From assembly GCA_016868455.1 (NCBI GenBank), contig VGGV01000003.1:1-64000 (forward strand): a stretch of DNA of 64,000 nucleotides. The letters are read 5' to 3'. The stretch comes from Bacteroidota bacterium (GTDB lineage Bacteria > Bacteroidota > Bacteroidia > Chitinophagales > Chitinophagaceae). The notes beneath the pieces are model-generated. The model was not told the origin of the DNA, searched no databases, and worked only from the letters and a program-made list of their open reading frames with translations. The position numbers and the translations under genes were made by a program. Every line of letters begins with the position of its first letter. Position 1 is the first letter of the stretch. Of this stretch, positions 8,251 to 17,656 are shown one piece after another.

Positions 8251-9044
8251 TCATCCCCCATTGCGGCTTTCTTCATTTGGGCTGCCTGGTCATGGCCCAG
8301 GTATCTCTCAATCCAGCCGTGTACCAGGTAAATGACCGGTGTAAGTAACAAAGCTACCATAAACTTATAAATGTAATTAACGATACATATGGCAATCAAC
8401 TGGTCAAATGGCCAGGGTTTGCCTTGTCCTTTCACAAGCATGGGATAGAAATAAAAAGCGATCAGCAGAACCACAAAACTGTCAATCAGCTGGGAGATGA
8501 CGGTTGAACCGGTTGCCCGCAACCATATCTTTTTCTCACCGGTGGCTTTTTTTATTTTGTGAAATACAAAAACATCAACGAGCTGTGCTACAAGAAAGGC
8601 AGTCATCGAAGCAATAATAATACCAAGCCCTTGTCCATATACGCCATTGAAAGCTGTGGCCATATTGTCAATACCAGCCTGCTGTTTACTGGTAACCCAC
8701 CAGGTGTTGGGAACAGTCTGAATAGCGCCGAATACCATCAGAAATCCGAATCCTATCAAACAAATGGTAAGCCAGCTCAGGAACCTCACTCCCCTCATGC
8801 CATAATATTCATTGATGATATCTGTCATTACAAAAACAACAGGCCAAAGCAAAACACCGCAGGTTAGGTTAAAAGAATAAGTGCCGCCGAATAAATGAAT
8901 TTCAACCGGTTTCCATCCAAGGGTTGCTTCCAGTGAAAAAATTTTTACCCCGATAAATTCTGCTATCAGCGCATTGGTAATAAAAATGCCCGCAAGTATC
9001 AGGAACAGCCGGGTAGGTTTGTTATGTATAATAGTCTTTATCAT
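8247..9044 (-). CDS. yhhQ: Queuosine precursor transporter (YhhQ / VUT family)
   Basis: A 265-residue integral membrane protein with about six to seven membrane segments. The family signature VMTDIINEYYG is at about residues 72-82 and a second conserved stretch QLVDVFVFHKIK at about residues 150-161. YhhQ-type proteins import preQ0/preQ1 bases for queuosine synthesis. I start at the ATG at 9044 (MIKTII), preceded by a GGCGGAAAT ribosome-binding-like stretch; the longer open frame upstream overlaps another gene. It overlaps the upstream small membrane protein gene by ATGA, so they are one transcript. Confidence 0.9.
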   Translation of the reverse strand: MIKTIIHNKPTRLFLILAGIFITNALIAEFIGVKIFSLEATLGWKPVEIHLFGGTYSFNLTCGVLLWPVVFVMTDIINEYYGMRGVRFLSWLTICLIGFGFLMVFGAIQTVPNTWWVTSKQQAGIDNMATAFNGVYGQGLGIIIASMTAFLVAQLVDVFVFHKIKKATGEKKIWLRATGSTVISQLIDSFVVLLIAFYFYPMLVKGQGKPWPFDQLIAICIVNYIYKFMVALLLTPVIYLVHGWIERYLGHDQAAQMKKAAMGDD

Positions 9045-9352
9045 ATTTCCGCCTGAGTATACAGGTAATTGATGTAAAAAATATAAGCCAGTAATATAAG
9101 CAGCATAACCACATTCCCAATAATAAGCCAGCGTGGTACAATGGAAGCCGGTTTCTTTTTTACCAGCCACAGGATAAGATAGCAAATCAAAGTCAGCGGT
9201 ACCATAATCATTCCCATAAAAAACCCTATGGTGATGATGGTGGAAACAAGGCTCTCATCCTTTATCCAGTCCCATTTAAGCAACGAGAGGCTCACCAGAA
9301 AAAAGAGTCCGCAGATAAAAGCCAGTCTTGACAAAAATAAAAGCCAGCGCAT
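9041..9352 (-). CDS. Small membrane protein, unknown function
   Basis: A 103-residue hydrophobic protein with three likely membrane segments (about 5-22, 39-65 and 76-97) and a KKK cluster between the second and third. I recognise no family. It is translationally coupled (ATGA overlap) to the queuosine precursor transporter, so it may be an accessory to it, but that is only context. Confidence 0.7.
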   Translation of the reverse strand: MRWLLFLSRLAFICGLFFLVSLSLLKWDWIKDESLVSTIITIGFFMGMIMVPLTLICYLILWLVKKKPASIVPRWLIIGNVVMLLILLAYIFYINYLYTQAEI

Positions 9353-9407
9353 CGGGGATTTTAGTCTAAAATAGCATTATTTTGTCACCTTAATTAATTG
9401 AAACAGA

Positions 9408-11951
9408 ATGAAAAATTCATTGCTGAAAAAAGCTCTTCCGCACCTAATTGCTGTTGTTGTTTTTTTAGTTGTTTCCGTATTTTTCTGCAAGCCGGTGCTG
9501 GATGGAAATGTACTGAACCAGCATGATAATGTTGGCTGGAAGGGCATGGCGCAAAATTCCTTTGAATACAAGGAGAAAAACGGCCTTTATCCTCTCTGGA
9601 ACCCCAATCTTTTCAGCGGAATGCCCAACTACCAGGTGGCCATGGAAGGCAAAACTGTGATGCCTGACATGATTAAGATACTGACGCTGGGAACACCCAA
9701 ACCCATCAACTTTTTCTTTCTGGCCTGTATCTGCTTTTATATTCTGTGCCTCTCATTGCGGATAAAACCGGTTATCGGCATGATGGGTGCCCTGGCCTAT
9801 GCATTCTCCACCTATAATCCTGTAATTATTGCTGCAGGGCATGATACGCAAATGCTGGCAACTGCTTTAATGCCGCTGGTATTGGCCGGCATTGTAAATA
9901 CCTATGAAAAAAATTACTGGCTGGGTTTTGCATTGACAACCTATGGCGCCTACCAGCAAATAGGTTTTAACCATTTACAGGTCAGTTATTATTTCTTCCT
10001 CATCGCTGCGCTGGTCACTATACCATATGTTGTTAAGTGGATCAAAGAAAAAGACTGGAAACATCTCGGTATGGCGGCCAGTATAACGATCGTTGCCGGC
10101 ATTATTGGATTGGCTGGTAATGCTATGATGCTAAAGACAACTTCTGAGTACAGCAAGTATACGATGCGTGGCGGAAAGAATATTGAAATAGTGGGTGATA
10201 CTGTAAAAGCTACCCAAACAAAAGGTCTTGATACGGCGTATGCCTTTGAATACAGTCTTGGCAAAGCTGAAACATTTACACTGATGATGCCCAATGCATT
10301 TGGCGGAGGCAGTTATAATCGGCTTGGCGAAGGTTCAAAGCTTGCAAAAAAAATTACTGAGAAAGGATATAATGGCGAACAAATAGCCCAAAGCGGTGGC
10401 ATGAAATACTGGGGTAGCATATTTACTGCAGGACCTCAATATCTTGGCGTCTTCATTTTCCTGTTAGGCATTTTAGGTTTTGTAATTATAAAAACTCCTT
10501 TGCGATGGGGTTTATTAGCGGCAACCATACTGGGCATACTGATGACATGGGGAAAATATTTTGCCGGGTTCAATGTTTTCCTTTTCGAAAATCTTCCATT
10601 GTATAATAAGTTCAGGGCTCCTTCTTTTGCCCAGGTAATACCGCAGCTTACCATGGGTATCATGGCAGCGCTTACATTACAACAACTATTGTTTGCAGAA
10701 AAGAGCAAAGAGTTCCTGAAAGATAATTTTAAGAAGATCCTCTATACTGTCGGTGCTGTATTTGTTTTGACAGGGCTTGTTTATTTAGGCATGGATTATA
10801 GTACTGCTGATGATAACGGATGGATCAGTTGGTCTGTACAAAACACCAATTCTGACGAATTAGGCAGAGCCATCGTGTCAGGATTAAAAGCGGAAAGAAG
10901 AGCTATGTTCGGTGGACAGTTGTTAAGAGCTTTAGGACTCGCATTAGTAGGTATTGGCATTTTATATACTTATGTAAAGAACTGGCTCAAACCACTTGCT
11001 GCTGCTATTATTTTATTAGTGATAAGCACTGCAGAGATCACATTGACCAGTTATAAATATTTTAATAATGACAATGATCAAAATACGTATAGAGGTGATG
11101 GCTCTTTAAAATCAGATGACGAAAAACTATTTGTATCAAAAGATGATTACTACAACGCTAATTTCAGTCCGTCCCCGATAGATAACCAGATATTAATGGA
11201 CAAGTCGCCCCATTTCCGTGTATACAATATGGCAGGCACAAAAGATGGTGGCACTTTCAGCGAATCAAGAACATCTTACTATCACAAATCGGTAGGAGGC
11301 TATCACCCGGCCAAGCTTCGCATTTACCAGGATATAATAGAAAGGTATTTACCACCCGGAAGACCGAATATATCAATACTGAGAATGCTGAATACAAAGT
11401 ATGTCATCATACCAACAGGCCAGAACCAACCGCCTGCACTTGACAGTCTTCCCGATTCATATGGGTCAGCCTGGCTGGTAAAAAATGTAAGACTGGTAAA
11501 TGATCGTGTAGAAGCCATACAAGCAATCGGCACGGCCAACTTAAAGGACACCGCCATCGTTGAAAAATCATTTGCAAAAATGGTGACACAGCCGCAATGG
11601 GACTCCGGCTCCTCTGTCCGGATGACAAAATTTGATAATGATACTGTGGAATACGAAGCCAGCTGCAACGGGCCGCAATATGCCGTATTCAGCGAAGTGT
11701 ATTATCCCCTTGGCTGGAATGCTTACCTTGATGGTAAGAAAGTGGACTATTGTAATGCCAATTATATATTGCGGGGTATGTCAGTACCCGCAGGTAAACA
11801 CACCATCCGGTTTGTATTTGAGCCGCAGTCGGTAAAAAAGGGAACATCCATTATGTTTATAGCGTCCATTGCCGTTTTATTGTCGCTGCTGGGTGGCCTG
11901 TTCATGCATTTCAGGAAGTATTTCAGGAAACCGGCCGGGGCCGGGTCATAG
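9408..11951 (+). CDS. YfhO family membrane protein (GT-C-like glycosyltransferase)
   Basis: The 847-residue protein has an N-terminal membrane segment, an early loop typical of YfhO (DNVGWKGMAQ and YPLWNPNLFSGMP near residues 40-70), around a dozen membrane segments, a large extracytoplasmic domain (about 560-800) and a final membrane segment with a basic tail. YfhO proteins resemble GT-C transferases that use lipid-linked sugars to modify cell wall or teichoic acids in Firmicutes. In Bacteroidota the acceptor is not known. It lies just upstream of the GT4 gene (6 bases), which suggests a shared role in surface polysaccharide or glycoprotein synthesis. Confidence 0.85.
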   Translation: MKNSLLKKALPHLIAVVVFLVVSVFFCKPVLDGNVLNQHDNVGWKGMAQNSFEYKEKNGLYPLWNPNLFSGMPNYQVAMEGKTVMPDMIKILTLGTPKPINFFFLACICFYILCLSLRIKPVIGMMGALAYAFSTYNPVIIAAGHDTQMLATALMPLVLAGIVNTYEKNYWLGFALTTYGAYQQIGFNHLQVSYYFFLIAALVTIPYVVKWIKEKDWKHLGMAASITIVAGIIGLAGNAMMLKTTSEYSKYTMRGGKNIEIVGDTVKATQTKGLDTAYAFEYSLGKAETFTLMMPNAFGGGSYNRLGEGSKLAKKITEKGYNGEQIAQSGGMKYWGSIFTAGPQYLGVFIFLLGILGFVIIKTPLRWGLLAATILGILMTWGKYFAGFNVFLFENLPLYNKFRAPSFAQVIPQLTMGIMAALTLQQLLFAEKSKEFLKDNFKKILYTVGAVFVLTGLVYLGMDYSTADDNGWISWSVQNTNSDELGRAIVSGLKAERRAMFGGQLLRALGLALVGIGILYTYVKNWLKPLAAAIILLVISTAEITLTSYKYFNNDNDQNTYRGDGSLKSDDEKLFVSKDDYYNANFSPSPIDNQILMDKSPHFRVYNMAGTKDGGTFSESRTSYYHKSVGGYHPAKLRIYQDIIERYLPPGRPNISILRMLNTKYVIIPTGQNQPPALDSLPDSYGSAWLVKNVRLVNDRVEAIQAIGTANLKDTAIVEKSFAKMVTQPQWDSGSSVRMTKFDNDTVEYEASCNGPQYAVFSEVYYPLGWNAYLDGKKVDYCNANYILRGMSVPAGKHTIRFVFEPQSVKKGTSIMFIASIAVLLSLLGGLFMHFRKYFRKPAGAGS

Positions 11952-11957
11952 TGCTGC

Positions 11958-13067
11958 ATGAAAAAGGTTCTTGTAATAGCGCCTTATGCCTATTTGCCGT
12001 ATTATTCAGGCGGACAAAAATTCATTGCCCGATTTCTTCACCACCTTGGGCAGAAAACTGATCTTACGGTAATATCCGTAGCTGAAAGCGATATTTCACT
12101 TGCTTCAACTTATAAGATCATTCCCCTGCTGAAAAAATCTTTTTCCCGTTATTATGACTCCAGCCTGGTAAAAAAGATCACTGCTGTTGTAAAAGAAAGA
12201 GGTATTGATACGGTTATATGGGAACATCCTTACTATGCCTGGCTGGCTTTTCGTATCCGGAAAAGAACAGGCGTAAAAACCATGATCCACACCCATAACA
12301 TCGAATACCGGAGGTTCAAAAGTACCGGACGATGGTGGTGGCCTTTTTTAAAATGGTATGAAAAAAGGTGTTTCAGAAAAGCAGACGGGATTTTTTTTAT
12401 TAGCCCGGAGGATAAGGATTTTGCAATAACCAAATGGGGAATAGCGGCGTCCAGGTGCTTTGACCTCCCATTTGGAGTTGATATAAGTGAATATCCCGGG
12501 GACAGGGCAGAAAGTCGTGTTACGGTTTGCCGGAAGCATGCTATTCCGGAAAATGAAAAGATACTTTTGTTTACCGGCGCATTTAATTACAAACCCAACC
12601 ACGATGCACTGCAGACCATTCTGGAAGAAATTAACCCCCGGTTGTTGAGTGAGAGAGGTCTCAGCTATAAAATAATTATTTGCGGAAAGGGGCTTTCGGA
12701 GAATGTAAAAAACTTGCGGAAATATAGCAGTCAAAATATCATTTATGCCGGTTTTGTCAGCGATATTGAAACTTATTATAAAGCTGCAGATATTGTTTTA
12801 AACCCCGTCATCAGCGGAGGCGGCGTAAAAACAAAAGTGGTGGAGGCGATAGCTTTTGGAACAACGGTAATTTCAACTGAAAGTGGCGCAGCGGGAATGG
12901 ACAGAAATGCTGCAGGAAAAAAGCTAATTGTTGTAAAAGACAGTGATTGGGAAAAATTTGGAGAAGCCATTATCAACAATTCAAATGCTATTTCATCATC
13001 AGCAGCCGGATTTTATAATATATATTCATGGAAGAAAATCATTCAGCGAATAATTATCGTATTGTAA
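11958..13067 (+). CDS. Glycosyltransferase family 4
   Basis: The 369-residue protein has the two-Rossmann GT-B layout. The N-terminal half contains a glycine-rich GGQKF near residue 20 and a THNIEYRR segment near residue 115. The C-terminal half has NPVISGGGVKTKVVEAI followed by FGTTVIST, the usual GT4 nucleotide-sugar binding region with the conserved glutamate. It transfers a sugar from a nucleotide donor to a growing glycan on the cytoplasmic side. It follows YfhO by 6 bases and ends 8 bases before a convergent GT2 gene. Confidence 0.9.
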   Translation: MKKVLVIAPYAYLPYYSGGQKFIARFLHHLGQKTDLTVISVAESDISLASTYKIIPLLKKSFSRYYDSSLVKKITAVVKERGIDTVIWEHPYYAWLAFRIRKRTGVKTMIHTHNIEYRRFKSTGRWWWPFLKWYEKRCFRKADGIFFISPEDKDFAITKWGIAASRCFDLPFGVDISEYPGDRAESRVTVCRKHAIPENEKILLFTGAFNYKPNHDALQTILEEINPRLLSERGLSYKIIICGKGLSENVKNLRKYSSQNIIYAGFVSDIETYYKAADIVLNPVISGGGVKTKVVEAIAFGTTVISTESGAAGMDRNAAGKKLIVVKDSDWEKFGEAIINNSNAISSSAAGFYNIYSWKKIIQRIIIVL

Positions 13068-13075
13068 GCTGCAAT

Positions 13076-13963
13076 CTATATGGTCTTTATTCTGAAGCCA
13101 TCTTTCAATCCCCTGATTAAATCTTTTTTTCTTGCCTTGTTAAACTGCAGCCAGAAAAATATACGGGAAAATATCGTATAAAAAATTGCGAAGATTCGTT
13201 TTATTCCTTTAAAATTTTTCCGGATAAAATAGATCTTATTTCTGTTGGAATAATAAACATAAAAAGCAGAAAGGTCTCCCCCGCCTGATGATGATACCTT
13301 ATGCAGTATGTTTATGGAAGGTTCATAATAAAGCTTAAACCCCGTCTTTGCTGCCCGGTACACAAAATCTGTATCATCATAATAAGCAAAATATTGCTCA
13401 TCCATCATCCCGATTTTATCAAAGACCTGTTTATTGATCAACATGAAACAAGTGGGAGCATATGTAATATGCCTGGGAACATTATATGCCGGTCCATCGG
13501 TTTTTTTATATCCATCATGTACCCCCAATGCTCTCCATGTATCCATGTGCCCGCCTGCCATCCATAACCGGTGGGTATCGAAATAATATATTTTAGGGAC
13601 GACCATCTTTTCTCCTTTCATTTCACAAACAGATAGCATCTTCATCAGTGCATCCCTGCTCTCAATTTCAATATCATTGTTCAATAACAATACATAATCG
13701 CAACCATCCTCCAATGCCTGTTTGATTCCTGCATTATTTCCTGCAGCTACTCCAATATTCCCTTCACTTTTAATGTGGGAGTATTGAGTAACAGGGTATT
13801 CTTTCACCAGCCGCACAATTGATGAATTGGTGAGATCATTGACGGAGTTGTCAACCAGGTACAGAATGTAATCCTTATAAGACTGTTTTGAAATGCTTCT
13901 GAAAAAATCTTCCAGCACATTGTCGCTGTTGTATAAAACTGTAACTAGTCCCGTTTTAGCCAT
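13076..13963 (-). CDS. Glycosyltransferase family 2
   Basis: The 295-residue GT-A protein opens with GLVTVLYNSDNVLEDF and has the metal and nucleotide binding stretch LLLNNDIEI near residue 95, where NND takes the place of DxD as in many rhamnosyltransferase-like GT2s. The FAYYDDTDFVYR segment near residue 190 is the acceptor/catalytic motif. A basic C-terminal region with an amphipathic or membrane-near helix follows. It is the last gene of a minus-strand group with the epimerase and the acyltransferase, separated from the epimerase by 6 bases. Confidence 0.9.
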   Translation of the reverse strand: MAKTGLVTVLYNSDNVLEDFFRSISKQSYKDYILYLVDNSVNDLTNSSIVRLVKEYPVTQYSHIKSEGNIGVAAGNNAGIKQALEDGCDYVLLLNNDIEIESRDALMKMLSVCEMKGEKMVVPKIYYFDTHRLWMAGGHMDTWRALGVHDGYKKTDGPAYNVPRHITYAPTCFMLINKQVFDKIGMMDEQYFAYYDDTDFVYRAAKTGFKLYYEPSINILHKVSSSGGGDLSAFYVYYSNRNKIYFIRKNFKGIKRIFAIFYTIFSRIFFWLQFNKARKKDLIRGLKDGFRIKTI

Positions 13964-13969
13964 AACAGT

Positions 13970-15103
13970 TTACTTCATGAGTCCTTTCTCTTTCATCTCC
14001 TTCACTGATTCATCAAACCGGCTTTCATATATTGATTGTTTATTTACCCAGTCGGTAAATTTCTTTAAGCCCTCAGTAAAGGAGACTGAGGGTTTAAAAC
14101 CAAGCAGCCTTTCAATCTTGCTAATATCAGCATAATTATGCCGGATATCACCGAGGCGGTAATTGCCCGTGACCCGCAATTCACTTTCTATTCCATAACT
14201 TCTAACCAGCGACCGGGCCACTTCCGTTACAGATACAGGAACACCGCTACCTACATTGAATACCTCGTTATTTGCTTCATCCCTTTCTATCCCAAGCACT
14301 GTCGCCCTTACCACATCATCAATAAATACAAAATCACGGCTTTCATTTCCATCTTCAAATATGTTGATTGGCTTTTTATTTTTTATCAGGGAAGTAAAAA
14401 TAGAAAGTATCCCGGTGTAAGGATTGCTCAATGATTGGCCGGGTCCATACACATTCTGATATCGGAAAGTGACTGCAGCAATTCCCAATGATTTGCAGAC
14501 CAGCATCACCATTTGCTCCTGGTTTTGCTTGGTTATACCATAAACGGATGAAGGATGAATTTTTGATTCCTCATCAGTGGCTGCCAGTTGCAATAACGAA
14601 GCACCTGGATAAGTAACTTCAAAATTTCCTTTATCCATGTCTTCTGCTTTGCGGTGAGACGGATAAACAGCCCCAAGTTCAGCAGATAAATATTTTCCTT
14701 CTCCATAAATAGCCCGGGAAGAAGCAACAACAACTTTTTTAATATTGGTTTTTTGATTGGCAAGGATGTCAAGCATGATAGCTGTGCCGCCGATGTTCAC
14801 ATCCACATAACGGCTTACTTCATACATTGATTGACCAGTACCTGTTTCTGCAGCCAAATGAACTATCACATCATTTTCTCCAATTGCTTTTTCCCAATCA
14901 GCCCTGGAAGTAACGGTTCCATTGATGAAATAAACTTTGTCTTTTATTGAAAGATAAAGAGGTGAATTTTTTTCAGGATTGTTGCCGTGGATTTGTCTGG
15001 ATAAATTATCAAGTACAGTCACATCATACCTTTTCTGTAAAAGATTTAAAGCCAGATTGGAACCGATAAAACCTGCACCCCCAGTAATTAAAACTTTTTT
15101 CAT
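13970..15103 (-). CDS. NAD-dependent NDP-sugar epimerase/dehydratase (extended SDR)
   Basis: The protein has the SDR Rossmann motif GGAGFIGSNL at residues 8-17, a serine region VVASSRAIYG at 125-134 and the catalytic pair Y188 and K192 in VYGITKQNQ. Its 377 residues are longer than GalE (about 340), with an insert around residues 140-175. It likely interconverts or dehydrates a nucleotide sugar used by the neighbouring transferases; the exact reaction cannot be fixed. It lies between the acyltransferase (3 bases away) and the GT2 (6 bases away) in one transcription unit. Confidence 0.88.
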   Translation of the reverse strand: MKKVLITGGAGFIGSNLALNLLQKRYDVTVLDNLSRQIHGNNPEKNSPLYLSIKDKVYFINGTVTSRADWEKAIGENDVIVHLAAETGTGQSMYEVSRYVDVNIGGTAIMLDILANQKTNIKKVVVASSRAIYGEGKYLSAELGAVYPSHRKAEDMDKGNFEVTYPGASLLQLAATDEESKIHPSSVYGITKQNQEQMVMLVCKSLGIAAVTFRYQNVYGPGQSLSNPYTGILSIFTSLIKNKKPINIFEDGNESRDFVFIDDVVRATVLGIERDEANNEVFNVGSGVPVSVTEVARSLVRSYGIESELRVTGNYRLGDIRHNYADISKIERLLGFKPSVSFTEGLKKFTDWVNKQSIYESRFDESVKEMKEKGLMK

Positions 15104-15106
15104 GAA

Positions 15107-15703
15107 TTAGTTTATGAATTCACCATTCTCATTTGTCTTTAGCCACTTACTTTTTTCAAATGAATACCGTTTGATGATCCTTGCCGGAGCGCCGACAGCC
15201 ACACAATAATCGGGAATATCCTTCATCACTACGGAATTGGCGCCAACCACACTTTGTTTACCAACACTTGCCCCTATAACGCAAACATTTTCGCCCAGCC
15301 AGGCCCCATCACCGATTACTACTTGGGCTGCTTGCTTCACCGGCTGGTCTATTACCGGCATATTTACATTTTCATATTGATGAAGGTTATCAGCGATATA
15401 CACTTTATCCGCCATCAGCACTTTTTTCCCTATTTCAATTTTTGAAGTTGCATAGAAATGACAAAACCTGCCAACATATGTGCCATCTCCAATGGTTAAT
15501 GAGCAATTATTGTTTCCAGTAAGCGGAAGACAGGCCAGCCACCCTCCATCATTTATATATACACCCGAACCAATATAAATCCTTTTGTGCCCATCCACTT
15601 TTGTATGCATCAGTTTGGAACGGGAACCCAGATTACCCAATGATAACTTATAAAATGGGTATTGAAACAGGTACCAGTTCAGTAAATGAAATAGTTTTCG
15701 CAT
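15107..15703 (-). CDS. Hexapeptide-repeat (LbH) acyltransferase
   Basis: The 198-residue protein has left-handed beta-helix repeats from about residue 65 to 175 (for example IGDGTYVGRFC, IGDGAWLGENVCVIG and VVGANSVVMKDIPDYCVAVG), ending in the usual GAPARIIKRY. Such enzymes acetylate sugars, typically using acetyl-CoA. A relative in capsule or O-antigen loci is likely. It is first in the minus-strand group acyltransferase-epimerase-GT2. Confidence 0.88.
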   Translation of the reverse strand: MRKLFHLLNWYLFQYPFYKLSLGNLGSRSKLMHTKVDGHKRIYIGSGVYINDGGWLACLPLTGNNNCSLTIGDGTYVGRFCHFYATSKIEIGKKVLMADKVYIADNLHQYENVNMPVIDQPVKQAAQVVIGDGAWLGENVCVIGASVGKQSVVGANSVVMKDIPDYCVAVGAPARIIKRYSFEKSKWLKTNENGEFIN

Positions 15704-15765
15704 AAATGGTGAACAAAGTAACGAATTTCCTCTCAGACGGCTTGGCAGAAATAGCTCAAAACTAC

Positions 15766-15773
15766 TACTTTTG
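15766..15773 (+). promoter_or_regulatory. Promoter -7 element TACTTTTG
   Basis: TACTTTTG matches TAnnTTTG and lies 16 bases upstream of the start of the GT9-like gene at 15790. Confidence 0.45.
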
Positions 15774-15789
15774 AAATCATTATCTATTT

Positions 15790-16680
15790 ATGAACGGTCT
15801 CAATATTTTTCAGCGACTCCGTATTGCGGTATTCAAACAGAAAGCCAAAAGAAAGATCTTTACTTCCCGTCTTTCGAAGATGACCCAGCCTGATCTGTTT
15901 CCTGCCACAGCCCCTGATGCTGTTCATTTCAAGCACTTCGGGTTGCTCGGTGATATCATTTATGCCATACCTGCCATGAATGCACTGGCAGGAGATAAAA
16001 AAATCTTTTTGCACCTTCAGGTCAACCAGAAATCACTTTACAAAAGATCAATGAGACATGCCAATAAAGACAAGATATTGACAGAAAAAAATGTTGGGCT
16101 TTTGGCACCGTTATTATTATCTCAACCCGGTTTCGGCTCCTGTGACATTCTCACTGATCAAAAAATTGACTACGACCTGGATGAGTTCAGAAAATTTCCT
16201 TTCGACTATAATAAAAATCATATCTGCCGCTGGTATTTTCATATGTATGGAGTGACGGCAGACCTCAGCAAGCCCTGGTTGATGGTAAAGCCCGATGAAT
16301 CTTTCCGGAACGAGATAGTCATTGCCAGAAGTTTCCGCTACCGGGCGCCGGGTGTCAGTTATGATTTTTTGAACAGCTATCCTAACAGCACTTTTGTAGG
16401 TACAAAAGAAGAATATGATGACATGAAGAAAGCTATTCCCGAATTAAGACATAAACAGGTCAGCAACTTCCTTGAACTGGCGCAGGTAATTGCCGGGTGC
16501 AAATTTTTTATCGGTAACCAATCATTCCCTTTTGCTCTTGCTGAAGCCCTAAAAGTAAAAAGAGCACTGGAACTTTGTTTTGAATGCCCGAATGTGATCC
16601 CCGAAGGTGAGAATGCTTACGACTTTGTTTACCAGCCACAATTTGAAAAAGTGGTGAGGCAGTTGAATGAAATAGGATAA
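15790..16680 (+). CDS. GT9-like (heptosyltransferase-fold) protein, probable glycosyltransferase
   Basis: The 296-residue protein has FKHFGLLGDIIYAIPAM at about residues 46-62, which resembles the GDxIxxxP motif that starts ADP-heptose:LPS heptosyltransferases, and FFIGNQSFPFALAEAL near residue 240, which resembles the second-domain sugar-nucleotide site of the same family. The match is partial, so donor and acceptor are unknown. It stands alone on the plus strand between two minus-strand groups and converges with an FkbM gene 4 bases downstream. Confidence 0.65.
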   Translation: MNGLNIFQRLRIAVFKQKAKRKIFTSRLSKMTQPDLFPATAPDAVHFKHFGLLGDIIYAIPAMNALAGDKKIFLHLQVNQKSLYKRSMRHANKDKILTEKNVGLLAPLLLSQPGFGSCDILTDQKIDYDLDEFRKFPFDYNKNHICRWYFHMYGVTADLSKPWLMVKPDESFRNEIVIARSFRYRAPGVSYDFLNSYPNSTFVGTKEEYDDMKKAIPELRHKQVSNFLELAQVIAGCKFFIGNQSFPFALAEALKVKRALELCFECPNVIPEGENAYDFVYQPQFEKVVRQLNEIG

Positions 16681-16684
16681 CTAT

Positions 16685-17590
16685 TTAAAGATGCTTTCGT
16701 TCTTCACTAAGAAAACTTGCTGCAACATCATTGTCCTGTTCGTGGAAAATGGCGATATCATAATATCCCATCAGGTTCTTTGATGAAGAAATATAATCAT
16801 GGAGAGATGTAATAACTTCTTCATTCTTCATTTCCGTAGCAAGGACAAGGGTGCCTTTATGGTCAAAGAAAACAATCTTATTGTAACCATATCCTGCAAA
16901 TGACATAACTGTGGGAAGCCCGTCTTCATTAATAGCTTTCATATTGGTCCGGTTATACTCAAAGAATAAAACAGGCTTATTTTTTTTAATTGTATCAAAA
17001 GCACCCCGAAGAACGATTGTATCAAAACCCTCAACGTCCACCTTTAGCAGTTTTATATCTACCTTATCATTTTCGCTGAAAGAAACTACTTCATCTAGAG
17101 TCCTGAATGAAACCCGGGTACTTCCCTGTTCATCAGGGATAATCGTAGCATTCCAACCATCTTTATCAAAGTTCACTGTTGTTTCCTGAGGCTTATCACT
17201 GAGAAAGGTCTTGATCAGTGAAACACCAGAAAACTGTTTGGTGTTTTTTTCCAGGAAACTGTAAGAAATCTCGTCGCCTTCTATTGCAATCACCGGAACA
17301 TCCGCAACTGACTTAAGTACAGCAATGGTATCACCAACATTTGCTCCAACATCAATCACTGTCATTCCTGGATACTTCTTGTGAATAGCGATTGCTAATC
17401 TTCCTAATTGAATGTTCAAATCAGGGTAAATAGTATAATTAACAAGTTGGGGATTGTTACCTGGCATCAGTATATCAAACTGACCCACTTTAACTGTTGA
17501 AGGTGTTTTGCTCCTCTTAATATAAGGAACCCCGGTTTTAAAAATATCATAACCCCTTCGGTTCAGAAAATTTATGATAAATTTTTTCAT
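16685..17590 (-). CDS. FkbM family SAM-dependent methyltransferase
   Basis: The 301-residue protein has the SAM motif VIDVGANVGDT near residues 93-103, the following acidic residue in VIAIEGDE, and LLKVDVEGFDTIVLRGA, the FkbM hallmark, near residue 190. FkbM enzymes O-methylate sugars or polyketides; in this polysaccharide setting sugar methylation is likely. I start at ATG 17590 (MKKFIIN) because the longer frame begins with TTG. It is transcribed away from the second FkbM gene, sharing a 66-base intergenic gap. Confidence 0.85.
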   Translation of the reverse strand: MKKFIINFLNRRGYDIFKTGVPYIKRSKTPSTVKVGQFDILMPGNNPQLVNYTIYPDLNIQLGRLAIAIHKKYPGMTVIDVGANVGDTIAVLKSVADVPVIAIEGDEISYSFLEKNTKQFSGVSLIKTFLSDKPQETTVNFDKDGWNATIIPDEQGSTRVSFRTLDEVVSFSENDKVDIKLLKVDVEGFDTIVLRGAFDTIKKNKPVLFFEYNRTNMKAINEDGLPTVMSFAGYGYNKIVFFDHKGTLVLATEMKNEEVITSLHDYISSSKNLMGYYDIAIFHEQDNDVAASFLSEERKHL

Positions 17591-17656
17591 AACGGATGCT
17601 GTCAGAACATAAATCAAAATCCAGATGATGTATCTTCGCCGGAAATAAATTTGTTC

